Assembly: GCF_016741935.1 (NCBI RefSeq)
Contig: NZ_JAERRG010000036.1
Location: forward strand, 1 to 64,000
Origin: Streptomyces endocoffeicus
GTDB taxonomy: Bacteria > Actinomycetota > Actinomycetes > Streptomycetales > Streptomycetaceae
Reading direction: 5' to 3'
Length of the DNA: 64,000 nucleotides
Shown: positions 34,571-42,560 of the stretch, piece after piece
Layout of the letters: every line of letters starts with the position of its first letter
Numbering within the stretch: the first letter of the stretch is position 1
Program-made: the position numbers and the translations under genes
The notes under the pieces: generated by a model
Told to the model about the DNA's origin: nothing
The model's input: the letters and a program-made list of their open reading frames with translations, nothing else
The model's database searches: none

Positions 34571-35413
34571 GAGGTGACCTGCGGGTTCGGATCTACCAGA
34601 GCGCAGGAGGTTGGCGGGCGCTGCACGGCATGATGCTGGGTCGTGGCGATACGTCTGATCTATCAGCTCGGGTCCCAGATCTCCCGATGGCTCGCGCTGC
34701 CGGCCCGGTCGAGCGCGGCGAAAGACATTGAGATCTTGATGCTCCGCCACCAACTCACCGTCGCACAGCGCATCCACCCACGGCCCCGGTTCTCCTGGAG
34801 CGACAGGGCCGTCATGGCAGCACTGCTCCGGATGACGAACAAGCAGCAGCGCTCACAGCTGGCACTGCTGGTTACACCACGGTCACTCCTGCGCCGACAT
34901 ACACGCATCGTCGCCCGGAAATGGACCTACCCACGCCGCAATCCAGGCCGACCACCGAAACCGGAAGCATTACGGCAGCTGGTCCTGCGCCTCGCGCGGG
35001 AGAACCCCGGGTGGGGGTACCGCCGGATCCACGGCGAACTGCTCAACCTGGGACCCAAACTCGGCGCCTCGACCGTCCGGGAGATCTCGCAGAAGGCCGG
35101 GATCGACCCCGCACCCCAGCGCACCAACCAGTCCTGGCCCGCCTTCCTCAAAGCCCAGGCCTCCGCCATCGAGGCCACCGACCTCTTCCACATCGACACG
35201 GCCTTCCCGCGGCGCTGATTCGTGCTGTTCTTCATCGACCACAACACCCGACACGTGCACATCGCCGGCGTCACCCGGCACCCGACCGGCCCGACACCGC
35301 CCCAAGTGCCCCGGATGAACGCCATCGCGGAACGCTGGATCGGATCATGCCGACGCGAGGCAACCGACCGCGTCCTGATCACCGGAAAACGCCACCTGCG
35401 CCTCGTCTGGTGG
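34544..35413 (+). mobile_element. Partial IS (integrase-type) inserted in the integrase gene
   Basis: The left edge is the 27-base IS end (34544-34570), at the point where the integrase frame breaks off. The transposase begins at a GTG at 34643 and reads intact for 192 codons, with WGYRRIHGELLNLG and the first Asp block. A TGA at 35217-35219 interrupts it. In the next frame it resumes with FIDHNTRHVHIAG and then skips to VPRMNAIAERWIGSCRRE (catalytic Glu), having lost the second Asp. No right end is visible. Confidence 0.72.
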
Positions 35414-35500
35414 GCTGCCGGGGATGGTTCGGTGGTCATGCCTAATCGGATCACGTTCCATTTGAGTCGGTCATCTGGGCAGTCTAGGCCCGAGCCAAAC

Positions 35501-35512
35501 GGAACGCGTTCC
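35501..35512. promoter_or_regulatory. Perfect 12-bp palindrome before the oxidoreductase gene
   Basis: GGAACGCGTTCC lies 23 bases upstream of the oxidoreductase ATG. A related half, CGTTCCATTTG, lies about 45 bases further up. The layout fits a TetR-like operator, but no such regulator gene is next to it. Confidence 0.45.
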
Positions 35513-35534
35513 AATTAACCCTGGAGGAGACCTC

Positions 35535-36518
35535 ATGGCCGAACCCGCTTCCGCGCCGGGCACCATGCGCACGGTGCGCTTCCACGAGAACGGCGAGCCC
35601 GTCGACGTCCTGCGCCTGGAGACCGCTCCCGTGCCCGAGGCGGGACCCGGCCGCATCCGTGTCGCCGTGCACGCGTGCGGCCTGGCCCCGGCCGACTGGG
35701 CGCTGTGCCGCGGGCTCTTCCCCGGGAGCCTGCCGCGCGGCATCGGCTGCGACGTCTCGGGCATCGTCGAGGCCGTCGGCGCGGGCGTCACGGACGTGGC
35801 CGTCGGCGACCGCGTTTTCGGCACCGCCGACTTCGCCGGCCAGCCGAGCGCCGGCGCGGCGGAGCGCGCAGTGCTGGATCACTGGTTCGCGGTGCCCGAG
35901 GGCCTGGACCTCATCCGGGCCGCCGCGCTCCCGATGGCGCTGAGCACCGCATCCTGGCACCTCGCGCGACTCGGCCTGGCCGCGGACCACACGATCCTGG
36001 TCAACGGTGCCGGAACCACCATCGGCTACGCGGCCGTGCAGATCGCCCTCGTCCGCGGAGCGCGGGTGATAGCGACCGCCGGGCAGACCTACACCGAGCA
36101 GTTGCGCGACCTCGGAGCCACGGTGGTCGGCTACGGCGAAGGCCTGGCCGATCGGGTCAAGGCCCTCGGCGTCGGCCAGGTCGACCTCGCCTTCGACACC
36201 GCGCCGCCCAATGGCGCCCTGCCCGAACTCGTCGAGATAGTCGGCGGTGATCCCAAGCGTGTGCTGACCTGCTCCGACGTGGCCGCGGCGCCGGAGCTCG
36301 GGGTGCGCGACACCTTTCACGAAGATCCCGCGAAGCGTACCGACGACGAACTCTTCGGCGTCTTCACCGAGTTCGCACAGCTGGCCGCCGAAGGCAGGTT
36401 CACCGTGCCGGTCGCCGGAACCTTCCCCCTCGCGGACTGGCGCAAGGCCCTTGAGATCAGCTTGACCGGGCACGCCCGCGGGAAGCTCCTGCTCCTGCCC
36501 GCCTGCGACGCCGATTAA
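35535..36518 (+). CDS. Zinc-independent alcohol dehydrogenase / quinone oxidoreductase (MDR family)
   Basis: A 327-residue medium-chain reductase. The N-terminal GroES-like domain lacks the structural-zinc cysteines, and the Rossmann part has VNGAGTTIGYAAVQIAL (about 155-171). That points to a quinone oxidoreductase or enoyl-reductase-like enzyme using NADPH. The ATG has a strong GGAGGAG ribosome site. It stands alone between two IS remnants and is preceded by a palindrome. The substrate is unknown. Confidence 0.9.
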   Translation: MAEPASAPGTMRTVRFHENGEPVDVLRLETAPVPEAGPGRIRVAVHACGLAPADWALCRGLFPGSLPRGIGCDVSGIVEAVGAGVTDVAVGDRVFGTADFAGQPSAGAAERAVLDHWFAVPEGLDLIRAAALPMALSTASWHLARLGLAADHTILVNGAGTTIGYAAVQIALVRGARVIATAGQTYTEQLRDLGATVVGYGEGLADRVKALGVGQVDLAFDTAPPNGALPELVEIVGGDPKRVLTCSDVAAAPELGVRDTFHEDPAKRTDDELFGVFTEFAQLAAEGRFTVPVAGTFPLADWRKALEISLTGHARGKLLLLPACDAD

Positions 36519-36730
36519 CTGGAGAGACCACCCGGGCTCGAGACATTCACCGCACTCAGGGCGAGCCCGACCGCAGGCCGGCCCAATGGGCGGGTCGCCG
36601 CCCGAGAATACGACGCCTCCGGAATAAAGACCGACTGGCGATGGGCACTGGAGAGCTGGGGCGGGCAGCAACGGGCACGGTCCTACATGATCATGGAGTT
36701 CTCTACGTTCTGTGACCCCGAAGGACAGCC

Positions 36731-37003
36731 GTGCCCGCGCTGCCATCTTGCCTGCTCGAACCCCTCTGGGACCAATTCGCCGCTCTCCTGCCCGCCCGCA
36801 CGGAGTTCGCCGCGAGCCACCCACTCGGCTGCCATCGCCGCAGGATCCCCGATCGGACGGTATTCGAGCACGTGGTACTCGCGATGGTCCACGGCTCGGG
36901 CTACGAGCGCATCGCCACCCCCGGATGCTCCATTCGCACCATCCGCCGACGCGTCAAGGAGTGGGCTGAACAAGGGATTTCCGAAGCCGTACATGCTCTA
37001 AGG
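36731..37003 (+). pseudogene. IS5-family transposase N-terminal fragment
   Basis: Starts at a GTG (MPALPSCLLEPLWDQFAALL) and reads through HPLGCHRRRIPDRTVFEHVV and GYERIATPGCS to AEQGISEAVHAL, the DUF4096-like N-terminal part of IS5 transposases. It ends abruptly at the remains of the HTH gene; the catalytic half is missing. Confidence 0.78.
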
Positions 37004-37590
37004 ACGAGAGGCGCTCCGCCAGCTCCCAGCAGGCGTCGTCTATCGGGATCGACTTCCCCGCCAAGTACCTCTCCACGCGAGAGCAGAAGGCTCCCAGCAA
37101 GAGCCATGGTTCATCTTTCAGCCCGATCTTCTCGATCAGGTCGGCCAGTTCCCTGATGAAGCGCTGTTGCCCCGGCGGTATGGCGATGGCGACACGTGCG
37201 GCGCGGGGCTGGAACTCGCGTTCGCCGAGGACATCTCTTTCCATCCTGGCGTACCGGGTCCGCCATTCGTTCGCGAGCCGTCGCTTCTCGTGATCCCGAG
37301 GAAGCCTGTCGATCCAGACCCAGATGGGGTTGCGGTATGCCTCGTCCCGGACTGGCTCCTCAAGCGCCGGGTCGCCGGCCCACCAGCGCAACAAGGTGTT
37401 TACGGTGTCCTCTTCGACAAGCGCATGCCCGACAGGGCCGCATACAGAGCCGCCCGGGAGACCGCGGTCTCTTCACGCCCGGCAATCCAGGCGACCGAGA
37501 CCTTCCCATCCCCCAGCGCGCGGAGGTCGTACGCGAACGCCTGGAGGGGGCCCTCTTCAGGGTTCGGAATCCTTTTAGGAGAGCCCACCC
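37000..37590 (-). pseudogene. Frameshifted helix-turn-helix protein
   Basis: The upstream frame reads EEGPLQAFAYDLRALGDGKV and AGREETAVSRAALYAALSG, an HTH of the kind found in many Streptomyces DNA-binding proteins of unknown function. The stop after MRLSKRTP is bypassed in the neighbouring frame, which continues VEEDTVNTLLRWWAGDPA and then about 110 more residues (WVWIDRLPRDHEKRRLANEW). The two pieces are evidently one gene broken by a frameshift near 37425. The 3' end is cut by the IS5 fragment. Confidence 0.65.
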
Positions 37591-37636
37591 GTGCCGAAGG
37601 CCGAGGCCCGACTCCTGCCGAGGAAACTTCGAGCAC

Positions 37637-37690
37637 ACCGGCTGGTCACCCCCGGAACGCTGCTGCCCTGGCATCGCCGCTCGGCCGACT
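37637..37690 (+). pseudogene. Scrap of integrase-type transposase
   Basis: RAHRLVTPGTLLPWHRR matches the end of the N-terminal part in the copy at 60.6 kb (RRHRLVTPGTLLTWHRRL). Nothing else of the element is left; the next 150 bases contain no recognisable coding. Confidence 0.6.
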
Positions 37691-37840
37691 TCGACATCTA
37701 GGACTCAGCCGAGAAGATGCTCTCGTCCTGGGGTTTCGGCATGGGACGGGTGGCCGAGCATACGAAGACCGTGGTCGAGACATGTCCGGGCTGGGACGTC
37801 TGCGGCGGTGCCGACGCGATCCAGCCTTGATGCCGGTGTC

Positions 37841-38191
37841 TCAGGCCAGGGGGTCTCTCTCGTTGAGTGCGTCGAACTTGCGTACCTCATTGCGCATGTG
37901 CGGGCCCCACTTGGTGAAGAGCGCCATGACCTCCGGTGTGGCAAGGTGCCGATCGAGCGTCTCTTGGGACGCCCATTGCTCGAGCACCGTGACGGTTCCG
38001 GCCGCCGCGTCCTCCACACAGAACGAGATCAGCATGTTTCCCGGGTTCGCCGCAGCGATCGGGTAGGTCGCCTGCGCCTCGGCGATGAACGTTTCGATGT
38101 CGTCGGCAGGGACGAAGACCCGGCCGGCAACGATGATGGCCGTCTGCCCGGTGTCCGCGATGGCGGCCGCCTTGTCCTGGAGCGAATTCAC
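37841..38191 (-). CDS. Antibiotic biosynthesis monooxygenase (ABM) domain protein
   Basis: A 116-residue dimeric ferredoxin-like alpha/beta protein: AAIIVAGRVFVPADDIETF style first strand, then NPGNMLISFCVEDAAAG and EQWASQETLDRHLATPEV, the usual ABM/YgiN pattern. Such proteins act as quinol or polyketide monooxygenases without a cofactor. The GTG at 38191 follows an AAGGAGGAG ribosome site, which settles the start against the longer frame. It lies alone between IS remnants; the substrate is unknown. Confidence 0.85.
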   Translation of the reverse strand: MNSLQDKAAAIADTGQTAIIVAGRVFVPADDIETFIAEAQATYPIAAANPGNMLISFCVEDAAAGTVTVLEQWASQETLDRHLATPEVMALFTKWGPHMRNEVRKFDALNERDPLA

Positions 38192-38348
38192 TATTCTTTC
38201 TCCTCCTTGGTGTTCCGGTGCGGAGCCGGACCAGCCCGTCTCGATGACGCCGTGCGCAGTCTGAGAGCCACGGCGCTGCCCTCGCAAGGTAGACCCTGAC
38301 ATCGGCGTCAGGTGCAAGAGCCAGTTGATCGATGAGGAAGTGGTCGGT

Positions 38349-39041
38349 TGTGCTCCAGTGCAGTTTTGCGATCTATCCAGTGGGTTAGTGGCTGCGCCAA
38401 GCTGTTGCCTGATGGCGTCTGCGCCAGGTGGACCAGTGCAGCAGTCTGGCGATGGTCACGGCTGGCGGGTTGAAGACGAGGGTGAGGAGGTGGCGGATCT
38501 CCGGGACGGTCACGGGGACCGGATCGTTCCTGCGGGCGGTGTGGTGGTACGGATCAGCGCGACGGTTGGGGGCCGCGCTGGCGGCGACGGCGGTCAGGAA
38601 TGCCAGGGTGCGGACCAGTTCGGCCAGCGTCACCGCGAGGGGTGACCAGCACAGGTAGAAGGCGAGTTCACCGGTGGTCCAGTTCCGGCGGATCAGCAGA
38701 TGGCGGTGGTGATCGGTGCCGATGTGGATCCAGGCCCAGTCGTAGTAGCGCGCGCCCTTCGCCCCCGGCCCGGCGCTGTGCCGCTGCCAGGCCGTGGCAG
38801 GCAGGCGGTCGGCGACGGTGTCCGCGCGGACGGGAGTGCGGCCGTGGTTGATCCGAACCCGGATGGAGCGGACGACGGCCATCACGTAGCCGGTGCCTCG
38901 GTCCTCCAGGACGGTGCGGAGCTGTGGATCCTGGCCGTAGGCTTCGTCGCCGGTCACCCAGGCGGCGCTGATGTCGGCGTCGAGGGCGGCTGTGATCATC
39001 TCCCCGGCCAGGCGGGGCTTGGTGGCGAACTGCACCGTCTT
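38349..39041 (-). pseudogene. IS701-family element 1, C-terminal part only
   Basis: The frame begins at VQFATKPRLAGEMITAAL, includes VTGDEAYGQDP (second catalytic Asp) and WQRHSAGPGAKGARYYDWAW, and ends at 38385 after TWRRRHQATAWRSH. The stretch between TLAEL and VRTLAFLTAV lacks the GTRWxVEE block with the catalytic Glu. Bases from 38349 resemble the inverted repeat of element 2 (GTGCTCCAGTGCAG), so this is the outer end of element 1. Its N-terminal half is cut off by the insertion of element 2. Confidence 0.75.
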
Positions 39042-39149
39042 AGTACTCCAGTCGCAGTTCGCTATTTCCACTGGTCAGGAGCGTGTCTGTGAGTGTACTC
39101 GCCTGACGTGTTGTCAGGTGCTGTGAGTTCGTGACTTCGGGTGCGGCGG
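39042..39149 (+). repeat. Left 108-bp inverted repeat of IS701 element 2
   Basis: Begins AGTACTCCAGTCGCAGTTCG and ends GGGTGCGGCGG. It holds the last codons of the transposase gene. Confidence 0.85.
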
Positions 39150-40178
39150 TGGTAGTGGCAGCGGCGGGCGATGGCCTGGTGTCGGCGTCGCCACCAGGAC
39201 CAGCTCATCGCGTGGTCGGTGTCCCGAAGGTGTGCCGAAGGTGTGCCGGCGGGGGACTGCCAGCTGCCAGGAGTCGCCGGATTTCTGCCACGGTGAGCGG
39301 GGCGAGGGAGCCGGAAGCGTTTCTGCTGCCCCCTTTTCCGGCCCCGCAGCGGGGGCCATGGCGGCGAGGAAGGCGTGGGCGAGCATGGCCAGGGTGATGT
39401 GCCGGTACCAGCCCGGATACCGGCGGACCTCGTACTGGTCCAGCCCGCACTCGTTCTTCGCGGCCTGGAAGGCTTCCTCGATCGCCCAGCGAGTTCCGGC
39501 GACGCGCGCCATCTCGGCGACGGCGGTTCCATCCGGTGCGTAGGCGAGGTAGCAGGCGATCTCCTCCGGGCGGGCCAGGCTGCGCCGGGCCAGTACCCAT
39601 CGTTGATGGGTGGGCTGGTCCCCCTCGAAGTCGTCGATGGCGGGCAGTTGGGCCGCGGCCCAGTCATGGACGCGCGGCCCCTTCGCGCCGTTGCCGCAGG
39701 AGTGGCGTTCCCAGGCTTCTTCGGGTGCCTGGGCGATGGCGAAGTCCATGCGCCCCAGGGCGTGTACGTGCTGGGACTTGGGCACGGCCAGGACGTAGCC
39801 GATGCCGGCTTCTTCCAGCGTGCGGCGGAAGCGCCATTCCCGGCCGTAGGCGGAATCCGCGGTCACCCAGGCGATCGGCAGCGGGGAGGCCAGGACGCGG
39901 GCGACCATCGCCGTGGCCAGTTCGCCCTTGGTGGCGAACCCCCGCTCGTCGGGGTTCCAGCAGGCCCGGCTCAGCAGATGCCGTAACCCGGCGGGTGTGC
40001 GGTGACCGGCATGCTCGGCCGACTGCCGGCTGTTCTTCCGGCCCACCGGTCCCAGCAGACCGTGCACAGAAGCTCGCATCCGCCGCCGTAAGTCCACCCG
40101 CCCGAACCGGTGGCCAATACGTACGAGCAGTTCTTCCAGTTCCGCCGCCCAGACATCGAGCCGCACATCGTCTTGCAT
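39114..40178 (-). pseudogene. IS701-family transposase with internal deletion
   Basis: An open frame of about 354 codons from the ATG giving MQDDVRLDVWAAELEELL. It has DERGFATKGELATAMVARVL, VTADSAYGREWRFRRTLEEA (second Asp) and GTRWAIEEAFQAAKNECGLD (Glu). Between SRACWNPDE and RGFATK the block with the first catalytic Asp (the DETGDxKKG region) is missing, so the protein is probably inactive although the frame is open. It could still be moved in trans through the long inverted repeats. Confidence 0.75.
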
Positions 40179-40193
40179 GACGAGCACAACGGT

Positions 40194-40301
40194 CCGCCGC
40201 ACCCGAAGTCACGAACTCACAGCATCTGACAACACGTCAGGCGAGTGCACGCACAGACACGCTCCTGACCAGCGGAAATAGCGAACTGCGACTGGAGCAC
40301 T
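40194..40301 (-). repeat. Right 108-bp inverted repeat of IS701 element 2
   Basis: On the minus strand it begins AGTGCTCCAGTCGCAGTTCG and ends GGGTGCGGCGG, 16 bases before the transposase ATG. Confidence 0.85.
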
Positions 40302-40351
40302 GGAGCGGGCCCTTGCCCCTCAAGCCCACCGTGCCCTGGCCGCTGGCTGTC

Positions 40352-41032
40352 TCATCGGCTCCCGCGGACTGCTCCGTGTTCCCAGGCCCAGGCCGCTATC
40401 TCGACCCGGTTGCGGGCGTTGAGCTTGGCCTGGACGCGTGCCAGGTACGTCTTCACCGTCGACAGCGACAGGAACAACTCATTGCCGATCTCCTGGTTCG
40501 TGCGGCCTACGGCCACCAGCCGGACGATGTCCTGCTCCCGTTCGCTGAGGCCGGCGTCATCGGATCCCGCGGCCGCCTGCGCCATCCCGTGTTCCGTCGC
40601 TTCCAGCTTCCGCAGAAGCCGCACGGTGACCGCGGGGGAGACGAGGGCGTCTCCCCGCGCTGCCGCCCGGACCGCCTCTACCAGAAGGGCGGGAGAGGCG
40701 TCCTTGAGCAGGAAACCGCAGGCGCCGTTGCGCAGTGCGGTTCGCACGTAGTCGTCCTGGTCGAATGTGGTGATCACGACGACGTTCATCGGATCGGCCA
40801 CGCAGGTACCGGCCAGCTGTCGCACAACCTCCAGCCCGTCCAGCCGCGGCATACGAATGTCGGCCAGCACGACCCGGGGACGCAGACGACGCGCGAGTTC
40901 GACGCACTCCACACCGTCTGCCGCCTCACCGACCACCGTGATCCCTGGCTGCACACCGAGGATCAGGCTGAATCCCATCCTCACCAGTTCCTGGTCGTCG
41001 GCGATGACGACGTCAATCCGGGGCTCGGGCAC
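40352..41032 (-). CDS. Response regulator, NarL/LuxR type
   Basis: A 226-residue regulator. The receiver domain has the acidic pair at 12-13, phosphoacceptor Asp58 in VVLADIRMPRLDG, and Lys in FLLKDASP. The HTH (about 160-215) shows LSEREQDIVRLVAVGRTNQE followed by LSLSTVKTYLARVQAKL. It follows its kinase by 15 bases, and the pair is divergent from the MMPL exporter, its probable target. Confidence 0.93.
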   Translation of the reverse strand: MPEPRIDVVIADDQELVRMGFSLILGVQPGITVVGEAADGVECVELARRLRPRVVLADIRMPRLDGLEVVRQLAGTCVADPMNVVVITTFDQDDYVRTALRNGACGFLLKDASPALLVEAVRAAARGDALVSPAVTVRLLRKLEATEHGMAQAAAGSDDAGLSEREQDIVRLVAVGRTNQEIGNELFLSLSTVKTYLARVQAKLNARNRVEIAAWAWEHGAVRGSR

Positions 41033-41047
41033 TGACCGTTCCTATCA

Positions 41048-42319
41048 TCACGGGGCCGGGCTGCGTCGAGATGGCCCAGGTCGCTTCGTCAGGGCCCGGC
41101 TCGGGCAGGGCTCGGCCAGGGGTCGTGACGGTGCGAGGGGGAGGGCGGCGGAGACTTCCCAGCCGCCGTCGGGCAGCGGCCCGGTGCGCAGGGTGCCGTC
41201 GAGGGCCTCGATGCGCTCTTGGAGCCCGAGCAGGCCGAAGCCGCCCCGGCCCCCGGCCGGTATGAGCGCCCTGCGGTGAGGTGGAGTGTTGGTGACGGTC
41301 ACGCGCAGCCGCTCGGTGTCGGCATCCAGGCGGACGACGGTGTGCGCGTCCGGTGCGTGGCGGCGTGCGTTGGTCAGGGCTTCCTGGACCACCCGGTGGG
41401 CGGAGGTCTCCACTTCGGGGCGCAGTTGGACCCCCCGCGCCGCCGCCGTGGCTTCGAGGCGTGCCGTCTCGGCTTCGGTGGGCCCGGAGCCGGGCGACGC
41501 GGCGGCGCAGTGGGCGGACACGAGTTCACCGAGATCGCTGAGCAAGTCGCCGGGCCGCGATGGCGTGTTGCTCTCCTCGCGCAGGACGCGGACCAGACGG
41601 CGGGTGGATTCCAGGGTCTCGGCACCGGCCTGGGCGATGTTGCGCAGGATGGGCTCGATCTTGTCCGGTGCGGCGGCCTGGATGGACAAGGCGGCGTTGG
41701 CCTGCACGATGATCCCGGTCATGTGATGGGCGATGAGATCGTGCAGATCGCGGGCCAGGGCGAGGCGCTCCCCGTAGCGGACCTCGCGGGCTGTGCGCTC
41801 TCTCCGCGCTTCCAGGGCTCGGATGGTATAGCCGAGCGTGATGAAGATGGCGAGGGCGACGGTCAGCACATAGCCGCCGCCGGTGAACGCCTGCCACGAC
41901 CCGGCCCGCAGGGGCAGCAGAAGTACGGTCGCGCTGATCAGGACGGTTTCCGCCACCGCGGCGGCCGGCCGGCCGGGTTGGGCTGAGGTGCGCAGGGCCA
42001 TGCACAGCAGGCCCAATGTCTCCAGTGCTCCCCACCACGCCATGGTGCTCTGCGCGATCAGGCTCCAAGCGGTCAGCGCCAAGGACGGTGAGACCGCGGC
42101 GGCGACGCACGTGCCCAGCGACGGCGACCAGCGGGTCTCGGCGACAGCCAGGGCGATCAGGGGGCCGGTAGCCACGACGGGCAGCCAGGCGGTTCCGGAC
42201 GTCATGGAAGCGCTGCTGACCACGGCGATGTCCGCCAGCCAGGTAAGAGCGAACGCGAACAGGCCGCTGACGGTGATCAGCCGTCTGACGTGCGGAGTAC
42301 GCGGAAGATGTCGATCCAC
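41048..42319 (-). CDS. Sensor histidine kinase (HisKA_3 type, NarX/DesK-like)
   Basis: A 423-residue kinase with five to six membrane segments in the first 165 residues, a short coiled region, and His193 in RDLHDLIAHHMTGI. The ATPase domain has the N-box VQEALTNARRHAPDA and the motif GGFGLLGLQERI. I chose the GTG at 42319: it lies seven bases after a TACGCT -10-like box (42327-42332), suggesting a leaderless transcript. The longer frame to 42817 runs antisense through the MMPL gene. A 46-base perfect palindrome lies just upstream. Confidence 0.88.
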   Translation of the reverse strand: MDRHLPRTPHVRRLITVSGLFAFALTWLADIAVVSSASMTSGTAWLPVVATGPLIALAVAETRWSPSLGTCVAAAVSPSLALTAWSLIAQSTMAWWGALETLGLLCMALRTSAQPGRPAAAVAETVLISATVLLLPLRAGSWQAFTGGGYVLTVALAIFITLGYTIRALEARRERTAREVRYGERLALARDLHDLIAHHMTGIIVQANAALSIQAAAPDKIEPILRNIAQAGAETLESTRRLVRVLREESNTPSRPGDLLSDLGELVSAHCAAASPGSGPTEAETARLEATAAARGVQLRPEVETSAHRVVQEALTNARRHAPDAHTVVRLDADTERLRVTVTNTPPHRRALIPAGGRGGFGLLGLQERIEALDGTLRTGPLPDGGWEVSAALPLAPSRPLAEPCPSRALTKRPGPSRRSPAP

Positions 42320-42341
42320 GATGCTCAGCGTAGGAGGGTTT

Positions 42342-42387
42342 GTGGGCGCGCGGCTGTCGGCCGAACGGCCGACAGCCGCGCGCCCAC
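42342..42387. promoter_or_regulatory. Perfect 21-bp-arm palindrome in the divergent promoter region
   Basis: Arms 42342-42362 and 42367-42387 are exact inverted copies around GAAC. The arms begin GTGGGCGCGCGGCTGTCGG. It lies 22 bases upstream of the kinase start, between it and the MMPL gene. It could be a strong hairpin, a dimeric regulator site, or a trapped terminator. Confidence 0.7.
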
Positions 42388-42560
42388 CCGGTACGTAGGG
42401 CTGACGTGCCGCCCCGTGTGCCGGGCCGACGATGGTGATCGCGGGCGGTCGGCGACATCCATCAAGGATCGGCCTGTGACCAGCGCGCCGTCCAAGGAAG
42501 CGGCGTGTGCAGCACTTCCCTGTCCCAACATCGCATGAGTAGAAAGTCTTCTGCACTCTC

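Larger units (their letters stand above)
39042..40301 (-). mobile_element. IS701-family element 2 with 108-bp inverted repeats
   Basis: The 108 bases at 39042-39149 and 40194-40301 are inverted copies with only five mismatches and no gaps. Between and partly within them lies one transposase gene on the minus strand. It sits inside the remains of a related element (38349-39041). Unusually, the transposase coding region reaches into the left repeat. Confidence 0.85.

Noticed and set aside
39001..40310. CRISPR or phage-repeat interpretation of the paired repeats
   Set aside because: There are just two inverted copies bounding a transposase gene; no spacer series exists here or elsewhere in the window.
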